A stretch of DNA of 45,943 nt from Planctomycetes bacterium GWF2_41_51 (GCA_001825665.1 MHXZ01000048.1:1-45943); one strand, 5' to 3'; shown: positions 23,974-33,037, numbered from the stretch's first letter. The notes: generated by a model not told the origin, from the letters alone. Program-made: numbers and translations.

Positions 23974-24906
23974 ATGGCAGAGTATCAGGGTCCCACCGTG
24001 TACGAAAGGTGCGAAGAGAAAAGAAGAATTGGCTGGGGCGCGATCATCGCAGGCGTCGTCCTCGCTATCGTAATTCAGTTTATGCTTTCCATTCTCGGAG
24101 CCGCAATCGGCTTAACCGCCATCGAGCCTCGCAGCGATGATAATCCCGCAGGCGCGATAATGACTGGCGCCATGATTTGGTGGCTTATTTCAAGCTTCAT
24201 CTCTTTGTTTATCGGAGCCTGGACTGCCGCGAAAATGAGCGGTGTATGGTCTCGCTGCAATGGCGCTCTTCACGGCCTGGTAACATGGGCGGTTACTGTC
24301 ATACTTACATTGCTCTTCCTAACCTCCGCAATTGGAAACGTAATTGGCGGCGCCCTTAATGTTTTTGGAAAAGGCGTTTCCGCTGTTAGTGCCGTCGTCG
24401 GAAAGGTCGCGCCCGAAGTCGCAGAAAAAGCTGGCCAGTTGATTCCAGGTGACGCTTTAGGAAATGTTGAGCAGGAAGTAAAACAAATTATTCAGCAGGC
24501 TGACACTAACGATGCCCAGCAGGTTTTGCAGGATGTTATGCAGCCGCTGACTTCGCTTCTGCGAAAAGGTGCAGATGCCTCCGATGCAGATAAAAAGGCC
24601 GTTGCGGATGTCCTCGTCGAAGAAGCAAATATGACTCCTGCCGAAGCGCAGCGAACCGTAGATAAATGGCTCCAAAATTATGAGCAGGCAACTCAGAAAA
24701 TAAAAGAAACTGCCAAAGATGTAAGAGAGCAAGCTGCCGAAACTGCCGAACAAGTTGCCAGCAAAGCGGTCGATATCGCAACTCCTGCCGCGTGGTGGAC
24801 CTTCTTTATGCTCCTTCTCGGCGCCATCGTAGCAGCAATCGGCGGATGTGTTGGAACCCAGCATGATCATGCAGTTCGCATGGAAAAAACTAAAACTACA
24901 ACATAA
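23974..24906 (+). CDS. Membrane protein with alanine/glutamine-rich coiled region, function unknown
   Basis: A 310-aa protein preceded by an ideal AAGGAG site. Hydrophobic helices occur at ~20-47 (WGAIIAGVVLAIVIQFMLSIL), ~62-85 (MTGAMIWWLISSFISLFIGAW) and ~100-125 (GLVTWAVTVILTLLFLTSAI), and a last one near residues 270-290 (WWTFFMLLLGAIVAAIGGCVG). Between helices 3 and 4 is a ~140-residue soluble part, rich in Ala/Glu/Gln with KETAKDVREQAAETAEQVASKA, that is likely helical or coiled coil. The helix pattern WGAIIAGV...AWTAAKMSG resembles proteins annotated PhnA-like or YrzE-like membrane proteins; that name carries no proven function. It shares a bidirectional terminator with the convergent gene that follows. 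Confidence 0.7.
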   Translation: MAEYQGPTVYERCEEKRRIGWGAIIAGVVLAIVIQFMLSILGAAIGLTAIEPRSDDNPAGAIMTGAMIWWLISSFISLFIGAWTAAKMSGVWSRCNGALHGLVTWAVTVILTLLFLTSAIGNVIGGALNVFGKGVSAVSAVVGKVAPEVAEKAGQLIPGDALGNVEQEVKQIIQQADTNDAQQVLQDVMQPLTSLLRKGADASDADKKAVADVLVEEANMTPAEAQRTVDKWLQNYEQATQKIKETAKDVREQAAETAEQVASKAVDIATPAAWWTFFMLLLGAIVAAIGGCVGTQHDHAVRMEKTKTTT

Positions 24907-24923
24907 GTAATTGATGTCTCGTT

Positions 24924-24957
24924 AAAACCCCGACATTGCTCCGTGTCGGGGTTTTTT
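24924..24957. terminator. Bidirectional intrinsic terminator
   Basis: Stem of twelve pairs AAAACCCCGACA/TGTCGGGGTTTT (24924-24935 with 24944-24955), loop TTGCTCCG, with T-runs on both strands. It serves the plus-strand membrane protein gene and, from the other side, the minus-strand gene whose stop lies at 24956. Confidence 0.9.
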
Positions 24958-26110
24958 ATTTGTATATTCTATAAACAACTCCCGCTTTATCATCCGATAC
25001 AAGCATCGACCCATCCGACATAATCGCAACATCCACAGGCCTTCCCCACGCCTTGCCGTCCTGCAGCCAACCCTCCGCAAAAACTTGATAGTTCTCCGCC
25101 TTGCCGTTTCTCATCGTAACTATCATCACGCGATACCCAATCGGCTCACTCCTGTTCCAACTCCCATGCTCGGCTATAAAAATCTGTCCCTTATACTCAT
25201 CTCCGAACATCTCTCCGATATAAAATTTCATCCCAAGCGCCGCGGTATGCGGTGCAAGTTCAATCTCCGGCTTGACATAATCATTGCAGTCTTTGCCTTC
25301 TCCAAACTCCGGATCCAAAATCAAAAACCCGTGACAATATGGAAATCCGAAATGCAGCCCCGCCTTCGCCGCCTTGCAAAGCTCATCCGGCGGAACATCA
25401 TCGCCCATCCAGTCCCTTCCGTTCTCCGTAAACCATAATTCTTTCGTTTCAGGATGCCAGTCGAACCCGACAGTATTGCGAATCCCTCTTGCAAAAATCT
25501 CGCGCCCCGTCCCATCCGCGTTCATCCTCGTTATTGTTCCATAAATTTCATCTTTCGATTTGCATATATTACACGGCACACCCACCGGCACATAAAGCTT
25601 CCCATCCGGCCCGAACGCGATATATTTCCATCCGTGATGTTCATCTTTCGGATAGCTGTCATTAATAACTTTCGGTTTTATCTTTTTGGAATCTGTATCT
25701 TGGTTATTGGTTATTTCATCGATGTCTATTCGTGTATCAATATCGTCGTATCGCAAAATTCTGCTTATCTCCGCGACATATAAACTGCCGTTCAAAAGCG
25801 CAACTCCATTCGGCTGGTTCAGCCCCGAAGCTATTATTTTTACTTCCTCTGCTTTTTTATCATTGTCTTTATCGATAAGTGCGTAAACATTTCCCGCATC
25901 TCTCGACCCGACAAAAACAATACCTGATGAACTGACTGCCATCGACCGTGCATCGGGAACATTATCCGCATAAATTTCAATTTTAAATCCCGCCGGCAAT
26001 TTTATCAAATTTCGATTCAGTGCCTCCCTCGCCGTCTCCGCTCGACATACATTTGCCAGCAGTGCAATAACAGCCATAATTATTATCTGCTTCTTTGCCA
26101 TTGTTTTCAT
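24956..26110 (-). CDS. Periplasmic sorbosone dehydrogenase-like (six-bladed propeller) protein
   Basis: A 384-aa protein with a signal peptide (KKQIIIMAVIALLANVCRA; the second Met at codon 4 is an equally good start). The mature part is a PQQ-type glucose/sorbosone dehydrogenase propeller: LPAGFKIEIYADNVPDARSM, VGSRDAGNVYAL, GLNQPNGVALLNGSLYVAE, HHGWKYIAFGPDGKLYVPVG, RGIRNTVGFDWHPETKELWFTENGRD, and the closing IAEHGSWNRSEPIGYRV. These match the L-sorbosone dehydrogenase group, which oxidises sugars or aldoses in the periplasm or simply binds them. Whether this protein uses PQQ cannot be told by eye. It is monocistronic, with a downstream terminator shared with the convergent neighbour. Confidence 0.9.
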   Translation of the reverse strand: MKTMAKKQIIIMAVIALLANVCRAETAREALNRNLIKLPAGFKIEIYADNVPDARSMAVSSSGIVFVGSRDAGNVYALIDKDNDKKAEEVKIIASGLNQPNGVALLNGSLYVAEISRILRYDDIDTRIDIDEITNNQDTDSKKIKPKVINDSYPKDEHHGWKYIAFGPDGKLYVPVGVPCNICKSKDEIYGTITRMNADGTGREIFARGIRNTVGFDWHPETKELWFTENGRDWMGDDVPPDELCKAAKAGLHFGFPYCHGFLILDPEFGEGKDCNDYVKPEIELAPHTAALGMKFYIGEMFGDEYKGQIFIAEHGSWNRSEPIGYRVMIVTMRNGKAENYQVFAEGWLQDGKAWGRPVDVAIMSDGSMLVSDDKAGVVYRIYK

Positions 26111-26135
26111 TGTAAATTTTCAATCTCCCGCAGGG

Positions 26136-26165
26136 ATGCCTTCCCGTCTTCGACGGGATCGGCAT
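26136..26165. repeat. REP-like double palindrome
   Basis: An inner stem TCCCGTC/GACGGGA (26142-26148 with 26152-26158, loop TTC) is enclosed by an outer pair ATGCC/GGCAT (26136-26140 with 26161-26165). It lies upstream of the minus-strand propeller gene and has the look of a dispersed extragenic palindrome. Confidence 0.65.
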
Positions 26166-26348
26166 TCATTATTCAATCTTCAATTTTGTAGCCTTTCCCA
26201 TTTAACCCCGGGACCTGTGCCGGGAAAAATAAAAACTTTCCGCACTTGCCTGCCCCGTTGGATAAATTAACTTTATCAATAATTGATCGTTCTATCCCTA
26301 ACTATCTTTTATGCCGTCATAACGATTGTCAGTTCTATCCAACTGGGG

Positions 26349-26392
26349 TCACACCTTTCTCACTTTCACACCTGTTATCACTTTTCACACCT
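26349..26392. repeat. Three TCACACCT direct repeats
   Basis: TCACACCT occurs at 26349-26356, 26366-26373 and 26385-26392, starts 17 and 19 bases apart, within similar flanks (CTTTNNCAC, TTATCA). This spacing puts them on about one helix face, as for iterons or operator arrays, but only three copies are present. Confidence 0.5.
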
Positions 26393-26594
26393 TTATCATA
26401 AATAAGCGTTTTCCTCATTTTCAGTAATCTAATTATTGTATTATTATTGATTTTTTCACTTTTCCCGCTATAATTTCACTTGTTTCCTTTGAGGAGCAAC
26501 AACGGACTGGTTAAATAAGTACTCGCTGCTGGAAATTAAATGATTTGTTACCATCTATTTATTTTGAAATTTGTTTTATTTGGTAAATAAAAAC

Positions 26595-27677
26595 ATGCAG
26601 GAAAAAAAAGGATTTCCAACAAAAGAAAAGGCAATAGAGGCTTGGCAAACTTGGAAAGGCCATTATTGCGATTTGGATCCATGTTTGTTTCGTGAAATTA
26701 ATTCTAAAATTGATTGGGATTATTTCAAGAAATTAGATTTAAAAACAATTTCTATAAAAGACAAAGAAGCCTTTGAGTCTTCTTTGCAAATGTTAACTAA
26801 TGATTCTCTTGTCGTTCCTTGGCCCAAACTAACACATATGCAACTCAAATTAATTAAAGACAAACATTTAGATATTAAGGAAATCTATGCTTTGAGATTA
26901 AGATGGATACATTTGTTTCCTAATATTGAAAGATATAGATTCATTATTTATCATTTCTTAAAAAATAACGAAATTGAAAATGCTATTTTGAATGACCTCC
27001 TTCTTAATGAATGGAATCCTATCCTAGAAAAAGTAGATTTACCAATCTTTAAAGAAAATGATTTAAGGGGCATAAATCTGAGCGGATTTGAAGTAGATGC
27101 TGAAGAGTTTTCAGGAATTCAACTTCGCAATGTTGATTTAAGCTTTTCAGAATTAAGTGTTTCAAGATTCCAAGGTGCTAATTTTTACGGCTCGAAATTC
27201 TTTGGTTCTAATGCATGGCAAATTAACTTATCATACTCTATTTGTTGCAATTCAGTTTTCGAAAGTTCAATGTTTTGTCAATCAAAGTTTTACGCTACAG
27301 ATTTTTCAAATTCGAAACTAGATAAAGCAAATTTCTGTGGAGGAAAATTTGATGGAGCCAATTTAAATGATTGTTCAGCAAAAGGAACTTTTTTGAAAAA
27401 TGCCTCATTTGACACGTTAGAGACATACAAAGATGGGATTAAATCTTCTCGAGAAATCCAAATAAATAACCTCGAATTTAACAAAGATACCAACTTCGAG
27501 GGTGTAAAATTAAATGCTACAGATAAAAATATCGAACCGGAGTTAAAGGATTTTATTCATTTACAAAACTCTCCAAAGTTAAAAAAATCCTTCTTTAAGA
27601 GAATATTAAACTGTATAGAAATGAAGCCAGGTGTGTGCGGAATTTCTTTTGATATGAAAAGATTGTTTGATAAATGA
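26595..27677 (+). CDS. Pentapeptide-repeat protein
   Basis: I start at the ATG at 26595 (360 aa) rather than the TTG at 26571. The N-terminal ~160 residues are helical and unfamiliar (KAIEAWQTWKGHYCDLDPCLF, LKLIKDKHLDIKEIYALRL). From about residue 160 to 270 the sequence turns into five-residue repeats of the A/x-D/N-L/F-x-x type (LRGINLSGFE, LRNVDLSFSEL, FQGANFYGSKF, LDKANFCGGKF, FDGANLNDCSAKG), forming a right-handed beta-helix of about 20 coils or fewer. Some relatives mimic DNA and protect gyrase; most have no known role. The gene is distinctly AT-rich and sits at the start of an accessory region, suggesting transfer. A short charged C-terminus follows the repeats. Confidence 0.85.
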   Translation: MQEKKGFPTKEKAIEAWQTWKGHYCDLDPCLFREINSKIDWDYFKKLDLKTISIKDKEAFESSLQMLTNDSLVVPWPKLTHMQLKLIKDKHLDIKEIYALRLRWIHLFPNIERYRFIIYHFLKNNEIENAILNDLLLNEWNPILEKVDLPIFKENDLRGINLSGFEVDAEEFSGIQLRNVDLSFSELSVSRFQGANFYGSKFFGSNAWQINLSYSICCNSVFESSMFCQSKFYATDFSNSKLDKANFCGGKFDGANLNDCSAKGTFLKNASFDTLETYKDGIKSSREIQINNLEFNKDTNFEGVKLNATDKNIEPELKDFIHLQNSPKLKKSFFKRILNCIEMKPGVCGISFDMKRLFDK

Positions 27678-27750
27678 ATAAATTAGAGTAAATCGAATAA
27701 ATGACAGTCACCTTATTTTTGTTTTTATATTTGTTGACATCTGATTTAAT

Positions 27751-28593
27751 ATGAATGATCAAAACAGATCGCAAAAACTGAAAGAACTATTACCTATGCA
27801 TCCACCCCAAAAGTATAAGCCTATTGGTGTTTGCATCTATTGTGGAAATACAACCAATTTAAGCGATGAACACATTATCCCTCTTGGACTAGGTGGTCGA
27901 ATGGAGCTTCCAAAAGCGAGCTGCAGTGTGTGTTCTGAGAAAACTAGTTTCTTTGAAATGATTTGTTTGCGAACTATGTATGGACCGCTACGTCAATTAT
28001 ATGGTCTGCCAAGTCGCAGAAAGAAAAAACTACCAAAAAAGTTACCCCTTAAAGTTAAGTACAAGTCTACAGATGATTGGACTGAGGTTCTTGTGGATCA
28101 GGTTGATTACCCGTTTTTGTTAACTTTTCCATATTTTTCTATGCCAAATTTGATCACTGGTAAGCAAACTTTATACCGAAAAGGAGCCGCAACAAATAAA
28201 CTGTGGATAAGAGGTGCCTCTGCATATGAAAATTTCTTTGACCATTTGCAGAGACTAACTTTGGAATTACAAGTACACTCTATTATGCCCGAGGCAAAAG
28301 CACAAGTGCAAGAATTTTGCCAATTGCTTGCCAAAATCGGTCATTCTTTCGCTGTAGCAGAGTTAGGATACGGCAATTTCAAACCTCTATTACTTGGCCT
28401 TATCGTTGATAAAGAGTTGTCAAATTGTGCGAACTTTATAGGCAGCCTAGATATAGATGAAAAGGCATCAAGAAATATTCACGAGCTATCTATATATGAA
28501 GATCATCAAAGAAATTATATTATTGTTCGTATGCGTTTTCTTGCGATATTAGGCACACCAACTTACCACGTTGTAGTAGGTCAGAAAAATTAG
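27751..28593 (+). CDS. HNH-type zinc protein, putative endonuclease
   Basis: A 280-aa protein. Residues 28-61 hold C-I-Y-C-G, then LSDEHIIPLGLGG and CSVC, so Cys28/Cys31/Cys58/Cys61 should bind a structural zinc around the E-H-I-I-P motif (His41), the typical signature of HNH/McrA-like endonuclease domains. The remaining ~210 residues (RRKKKLPKKLPLKVKYKS, then a mostly hydrophobic/mixed domain) are not recognised. Only the first His of an HNH motif is plain, so catalysis is uncertain. Codon use is AT-rich like its neighbour, 73 bases upstream. Standalone proteins with this arrangement turn up in defence-rich or mobile regions; a role in cutting foreign DNA is possible but unproved. Confidence 0.78.
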   Translation: MNDQNRSQKLKELLPMHPPQKYKPIGVCIYCGNTTNLSDEHIIPLGLGGRMELPKASCSVCSEKTSFFEMICLRTMYGPLRQLYGLPSRRKKKLPKKLPLKVKYKSTDDWTEVLVDQVDYPFLLTFPYFSMPNLITGKQTLYRKGAATNKLWIRGASAYENFFDHLQRLTLELQVHSIMPEAKAQVQEFCQLLAKIGHSFAVAELGYGNFKPLLLGLIVDKELSNCANFIGSLDIDEKASRNIHELSIYEDHQRNYIIVRMRFLAILGTPTYHVVVGQKN

Positions 28594-28996
28594 AAACACC
28601 TGAAGATAATGAAAAGTAAACTGGAGCGAAAAAATAAATTAAAAAAATCCTTGAAATTAAACACAGCCGCTTAAAGCATATTCGTGTAGTATTCGTGTCG
28701 GAGCAAAGCGTTGGAGCCGCGCGGAAACCTCGAATCTTTTAAATTTTGTTGGAGCGCAGCGAAAACCCATAAGCGAAGCGGAAACTTGAAAGCAAAAATC
28801 AGAGAGGGTTAACTCGATGGCTTTGTTGAAAATAAATTTTTTGTTTATTCGTGTTAATTCGTGGTTAATTAAAATCCGTGTAAATCCTGCCGAAGGCATC
28901 CCTTTGGGAGTGAAAGGAGTTTACCCCGTAAGATGCGCAGAGTTGTTCATTCGGCTATCTTATCGGGGCGGTTCGCAATTAGTACCTGAACTGTCT

Positions 28997-29202
28997 CAAT
29001 TTGCGTCAAAAGTAGATTATTGTCTCCCCAGAATCTCTATAAAAAAGCATCAATTTTGATATCATAATCTTAGCATTTTTATTAATTTTTCACCAAAATC
29101 GAAGCTATTTTATGCAAAATTCTTCATTTTTTTGAAATTCGATGCAATTGCTTGTTTTTCAAGCAGTTGTGTTTTGCGATTCGTTCATAAGTCCTTTATT
29201 TA
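28997..29202 (+). repeat. Left copy of a 206-bp inverted repeat flanking valS
   Basis: This segment is the reverse complement of 32832-33037 with about six mismatches and no gaps in 206 bases by hand alignment; weaker similarity extends outward to ~28970 here and ~33063 there. It is AT-rich, has no ORF of interest and no obvious terminal inverted repeats of its own. With its partner it encloses 3.6 kb holding valS and a DUF151 gene. Confidence 0.92.
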
Positions 29203-29359
29203 CGTTATTACAGTATTGACATATCGTCAATTTCTTACCCCTTATTTTCAACGCAAAAATCAGGTTTTTGGTAATTCCGCGCAAGTCGAAGCGGAGCGGA
29301 AAATCGCCAAAAGGATTAACCTCAAATGTAAGACGTTTATTTCAATTGCTCCCCCGCTT

Positions 29360-29388
29360 TTTATTTGTTAAAATAAAATGTTTATAAT
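29360..29388 (+). promoter_or_regulatory. Candidate promoter for valS
   Basis: A perfect TATAAT at 29383-29388 lies 34 bases before the valS ATG. A weak -35 (TTTATT, 29360-29365) is 17 bases upstream. It lies inside the segment bounded by the inverted repeats, so an inversion of that segment would not separate valS from it. No T-box is visible. Confidence 0.4.
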
Positions 29389-29421
29389 TTAATTTGCTAA
29401 CTTAATATATGGACGTAACTT

Positions 29422-32139
29422 ATGGCCGAAGAATTATCAAAGACTTATGAACCAAAAGAGATAGAAAAAAGTTCCGACCAGCTTTGGAGCAAGGGCAACT
29501 ACTTTCACACCGAGCCGCCCGCCAAAGGCGGCCGTAACTCGCAGCCTTATACTATAGTTATACCTCCGCCAAACGTTACCGGCGCCCTCCACATGGGCCA
29601 CGCGATAGACAATACAATCCAGGATGTTTTGATTCGTTTCAAGCGTATGCAGGGCTTTAACACCTTATGGATGCCCGGCACAGACCACGCCGGCATCGCA
29701 ACGCAATCCGTTGTGGAGAAAAGCCTTAAGGCGCAGACCGGCCAGACCCGCCACGATGTCGGCAGGGAAAAACTCATTGAAATGATTTGGCAGTGGAAGG
29801 AGCAATACGGCAACAGGATTCTTGAGCAATTAAAAAGAATCGGAGCCAGTTGCGATTGGCAGCGAACCCGTTTTACCCTCGATGATATGTGCGCAAAAGC
29901 CGTTCGCCACACGTTTGTAAATCTTTTCAAAAAAGGCTTAATCTATAGAGGCAAACGACTTGTGAACTGGGACTCCATTTTACAAACCGCCGTTGCCGAT
30001 GATGAAGTGGTTCACAAAACCGTGCAAGGCAATTTCTGGTACATCAAATATCCGCTCGCCGATGGCAGCGGATTCGTAACTATAGCAACCACAAGGCCGG
30101 AAACGATGTTAGGCGATACCGCTGTAGCCGTTAACCCGAAAGATAATAGGGCTAAAAACCTTATCGGTAAACAGTTAGAACTCCCATTGACCGGAAGACA
30201 AATTCCGATTATCTCTGATGATTATGTAAAACTTGGCGAAGGCACAGGCTTTTTGAAAGTAACGCCCGCGCACGACCCGAACGACTATGAAATTGGCCTC
30301 CGTCATAAGTTAAGTATGATCAATATCTTAACGCCGGACGGCAAAATAAATGAAAACGGCGGAAAGTACGCCGGCATGGACAGATATGCCGCGCGAAAGG
30401 CGATTGTCACTGATTTGGAAGCTCAGGGATTACTCGAAAAAATCGAGCCTCGCGAGCATGAAGTCGGCCATTCCGACCGCAGCGGCGACATAATTGAGCC
30501 GTATTTGTCTGACCAGTGGTTTGTAAAAGTTGGGCCGTTAGCGAAAAGAGCCATTGAGGCGGTAGAAACTGGCAAGGTGAAATTCCATCCTGCCCGTTAC
30601 GCAAAAACTTATCTTGACTGGCTTTACGGCATTCGCGACTGGTGCATAAGCAGACAGCTTTGGTGGGGTCATCGGATCCCGATTTGGTATTGCCAGAGTT
30701 GCGGCGAGGTACTGACCGGGATTGAAGACCCGGTGGAATGTGAGAAATGCAAATCAAAAGATTTGCATCAAGACCCGGATGTTCTTGATACATGGTTTTC
30801 ATCGGCACTTTGGCCTCATAGTACGCTCGGCTGGCCGGAGCAAACCGAAGAATTAAAATTCTATTATCCGACGAATACGCTGGTTACAGCGCGTGATATT
30901 ATTACGCTATGGGTTTCGCGTATGATTATGATGGGTCTTGAAAATATGGCGCAAGTTCCGTTTACCGATGTTTTCATCCATCCCACTATTTTAGATGGAA
31001 ATGGCGAACGAATGAGTAAAAGCAAAGGCAATGGAATCGACCCGCTCGATATTATCGAAACTTATGGCGCTGATGCGATGAGATTCAGCTTGTGCCAGAT
31101 GACAACGGAAAGTCAGGATCTGAAATTGCCTGTTATCAAAGACGAACAAGGCAAGAATTTAAGTGAGAAATTCGATATCGGTCGAAATTTCTGCAATAAA
31201 CTTTGGAACGCTTCGCGATTTGCGATGATGAATCTTGACGGCATCAACTATGATGCGTTCGATTCAAGTAAATTAACCATTACAGATAAATGGATTCTCT
31301 CGCGGCTTGCTCAAACTGTAAAAGAAGTTTCAGCAATGCTGGATAAATTCCAGATAAGCGAATCGCTGATGTCTATTTACCGATTCTTCTGGAATGATTT
31401 GTGCGACTGGTATCTCGAATGGATCAAGCCGAGAATTAAAGATGCAAATCAAAAAGATGTTCCGCAAAATGTACTTGCGTTCGTGCTGGATTATACATTG
31501 AGATTGCTGCATCCGTTTGTTCCGTTTATCACAGAAGGCATATACCAAAAGCTTAATGAAATTGCACCGAAACGAGGCGTTGAAAAAAACAATAACCAAG
31601 ATGCGAAAGCCAATGCTGAAGCGTTGATCATCGCAGAATGGCCTAAAGAACTGGATAAATTCATAGATACAAAAATCGAAGATAAAATTAATTTTGTGCA
31701 GGATATCGTTCGGGCAATACGTGAAATAAGAAATAAATATACCGTTCCACCCGGCAAAAAACTGACCGCATCGGCAAACGCACCTGCTGATGTTTCAAAG
31801 ATCCTCAGCGATAACGCTGATTTAATCTGTGACAGAGCGGCACTTGATAAATTCACCGTTTCGCCGAATGAAGCTAAGCCTGAAACGGCAGCGGCTGCTG
31901 TTGTCGGGCAGGTTCAGGTTTTCGTCGAAGGAATCATTGATGCTGAAGCGGAAATAAAAAGACTTGAAAAACAAAAGAACGAATTGCTTGCCGGTGTAAA
32001 AGGCAACGAATCGAAACTTTCAAATGAAAACTTTGTCAGCAGAGCAAAACCGGAAGTTATCGAACAAACGATGCAAAGATTAGCTGAACTTAAAGAACAA
32101 CTGGCGGCAGTAGAGAAAAATCTTTCGGAATTGAAGTGA
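29422..32139 (+). CDS. valS: Valyl-tRNA synthetase
   Basis: A 905-aa class I synthetase of normal bacterial length. The HIGH motif is in PPPNVTGALHMGHA, the editing domain follows (TTRPETMLGDTAVAVNP, GTGFLKVTPAHDPNDYE), then WCISRQLWWGHRIPIWYC with a zinc-type Cys set (CQSCG, CEKC), and the KMSKS loop is ERMSKSKGNG. An anticodon-binding helical domain and the C-terminal coiled-coil tRNA-binding arm (INAEAEIKRLEKQKN-like, from residue ~830) complete it. It charges tRNA-Val and hydrolyses mischarged Thr. The gene is essential in nearly all bacteria, so its location between inverted repeats in an otherwise accessory region is notable. Confidence 0.97.
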   Translation: MAEELSKTYEPKEIEKSSDQLWSKGNYFHTEPPAKGGRNSQPYTIVIPPPNVTGALHMGHAIDNTIQDVLIRFKRMQGFNTLWMPGTDHAGIATQSVVEKSLKAQTGQTRHDVGREKLIEMIWQWKEQYGNRILEQLKRIGASCDWQRTRFTLDDMCAKAVRHTFVNLFKKGLIYRGKRLVNWDSILQTAVADDEVVHKTVQGNFWYIKYPLADGSGFVTIATTRPETMLGDTAVAVNPKDNRAKNLIGKQLELPLTGRQIPIISDDYVKLGEGTGFLKVTPAHDPNDYEIGLRHKLSMINILTPDGKINENGGKYAGMDRYAARKAIVTDLEAQGLLEKIEPREHEVGHSDRSGDIIEPYLSDQWFVKVGPLAKRAIEAVETGKVKFHPARYAKTYLDWLYGIRDWCISRQLWWGHRIPIWYCQSCGEVLTGIEDPVECEKCKSKDLHQDPDVLDTWFSSALWPHSTLGWPEQTEELKFYYPTNTLVTARDIITLWVSRMIMMGLENMAQVPFTDVFIHPTILDGNGERMSKSKGNGIDPLDIIETYGADAMRFSLCQMTTESQDLKLPVIKDEQGKNLSEKFDIGRNFCNKLWNASRFAMMNLDGINYDAFDSSKLTITDKWILSRLAQTVKEVSAMLDKFQISESLMSIYRFFWNDLCDWYLEWIKPRIKDANQKDVPQNVLAFVLDYTLRLLHPFVPFITEGIYQKLNEIAPKRGVEKNNNQDAKANAEALIIAEWPKELDKFIDTKIEDKINFVQDIVRAIREIRNKYTVPPGKKLTASANAPADVSKILSDNADLICDRAALDKFTVSPNEAKPETAAAAVVGQVQVFVEGIIDAEAEIKRLEKQKNELLAGVKGNESKLSNENFVSRAKPEVIEQTMQRLAELKEQLAAVEKNLSELK

Positions 32140-32197
32140 AGCCACCCCACGCTTTCGCGGGGGCAGGCGCCGAATACAGAGCTCACAGAGATTTGAT

Positions 32198-32587
32198 ATG
32201 AACGTAGAAGTAGAATTATCACGAATAATAATTGATGAAGCGAGCGACCAGCAGGTAATCGTTCTGAAAGAAAAGAACGGCCAGCGAAATCTGCCAATCG
32301 TAATCGGCATCGTAGAAATTATGGCGATTGAACGCAGGCTTAAAAAGATGGTAACGCTGCGGCCTTTGACGCACGATTTATTAAACAGCGTTATAGAATC
32401 GCTCGGAGCACATATCGAGAAAGTCGTTGTAAACGATATTCAAAATCATACCTATTACGCAACAATACATCTCAGCGTTGATGGAAAGAAAGTTGAGATA
32501 GATTCACGGCCGAGCGACGCAATCGCTTTGGCTGTGGCATCGCCAATCCCGCTTTTTGTAGCGGAACATGTGTTTGCAAACGGATAA
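32198..32587 (+). CDS. Bifunctional nuclease-like protein (DUF151/BFN)
   Basis: A 129-aa protein with the DUF151 pattern: VELSRIIIDEASDQQVIVLKE near the start, LPIVIGIVEIMAIERRL (normally G-x-x-E-A-x-A-I), RPLTHDLLNSVIESLGAHIEKVVVND, TYYATIHL and the signature RPSDAIALAVASPIPLFVAEHV at the end. Family members cut DNA and RNA in plants, and a thermophile member has a determined structure; the bacterial function is unclear. It starts 58 bases after valS on the same strand. A seven-pair hairpin with one mismatch, CCCACGC/GCGGGGG (32146-32163), lies between, so the two may be partly separate units. Confidence 0.93.
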   Translation: MNVEVELSRIIIDEASDQQVIVLKEKNGQRNLPIVIGIVEIMAIERRLKKMVTLRPLTHDLLNSVIESLGAHIEKVVVNDIQNHTYYATIHLSVDGKKVEIDSRPSDAIALAVASPIPLFVAEHVFANG

Positions 32588-32831
32588 CAAAACGGAGAAC
32601 GGTTGCGCGGCTCGTTTCGTTTATCGTTTTTAGGTTGCGTTTCAATTAACATAAATCTCTAATTTAGCAGGCACGAAAAATAAGGACTTATGGCAAAAGC
32701 GCCCCCTCTAAAATTTTCTATTAATTCGGGTTTCTATTCATTTCAGCGCAAGTTTTTGTCCTCGTTTTTGGGCTAAAAACAAGGTTTTTATCTCAAAAAA
32801 ATGCCGCTTCTTTCCGCTTCCATTTTCTACA

Positions 32832-33037
32832 TAAATAAAGGACTTATGAACGAATCGCAAAACACAACTTCTTGAAAAACAAGCAATTGCATCGAATTTA
32901 AAGAAAATGAAGAATTTTGCATAAAATAGCTTCGATTTTGGTGAAAAATTAATAAAAATGCTAAGATTTTGGTATCAAAATTGATGCTTTTTTATAGAGA
33001 TTCAGGGGAGACAATAATCTACTTTTGACGCAAATTG
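32832..33037 (-). repeat. Right copy of the 206-bp inverted repeat flanking valS
   Basis: Reverse complement of 28997-29202 with about six mismatches and no gaps. It contains the word AAATAAAGGACTTATG at its left edge, which recurs (one A fewer) 150 bases upstream. Like the left copy it has no ORF; both copies are best seen as one dispersed element inserted twice in opposite orientations. Confidence 0.92.

Larger units (their letters stand above)
26111..26594. other. Non-coding gap with palindrome and short direct repeats
   Basis: The first ~60 bases hold a double palindrome (listed). From 26200 on there is a CCGGG-type inverted pair (CCCCGGGACCTGTGCCGGG, 26206-26224), then three TCACACCT repeats (listed), then AT-rich sequence that precedes the pentapeptide gene. 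No further gene was seen. Confidence 0.5.
28594..29421. other. 828-base non-coding stretch with several repeat families
   Basis: From left to right: degenerate GGAGCGnAGCGAAAAC units (28700-28790); a segment related in inverted orientation to 33150-33200 (GTTGAAAATAAATTTTTTG, 28822-28840) followed by dispersed motifs (ATTCGTGTTAATTCGTGG, AATCCGTGTAAATCC); a near-palindrome CCCCGTAAGAT...ATCTTATCGGGG (28924-28968); the left 206-bp inverted repeat (listed); a small palindrome TTGACATATCGTCAA (29216-29230); and the candidate valS promoter. ORFs here are short and lack supporting features. Confidence 0.6.

Noticed and set aside
28817-29059. 80-codon ORF in the gap before valS
   Set aside because: It is composed of dispersed repeat words and part of the inverted repeat, and has no ribosome site.
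29216-29230. TTGACATATCGTCAA as an operator for valS
   Set aside because: A five-pair palindrome alone in AT-rich DNA is weak evidence; no second site or known regulator match.
29132-29371. 79-codon ORF running through the left inverted repeat
   Set aside because: Its frame is not kept open in the mirrored copy, and the product has no domain features.
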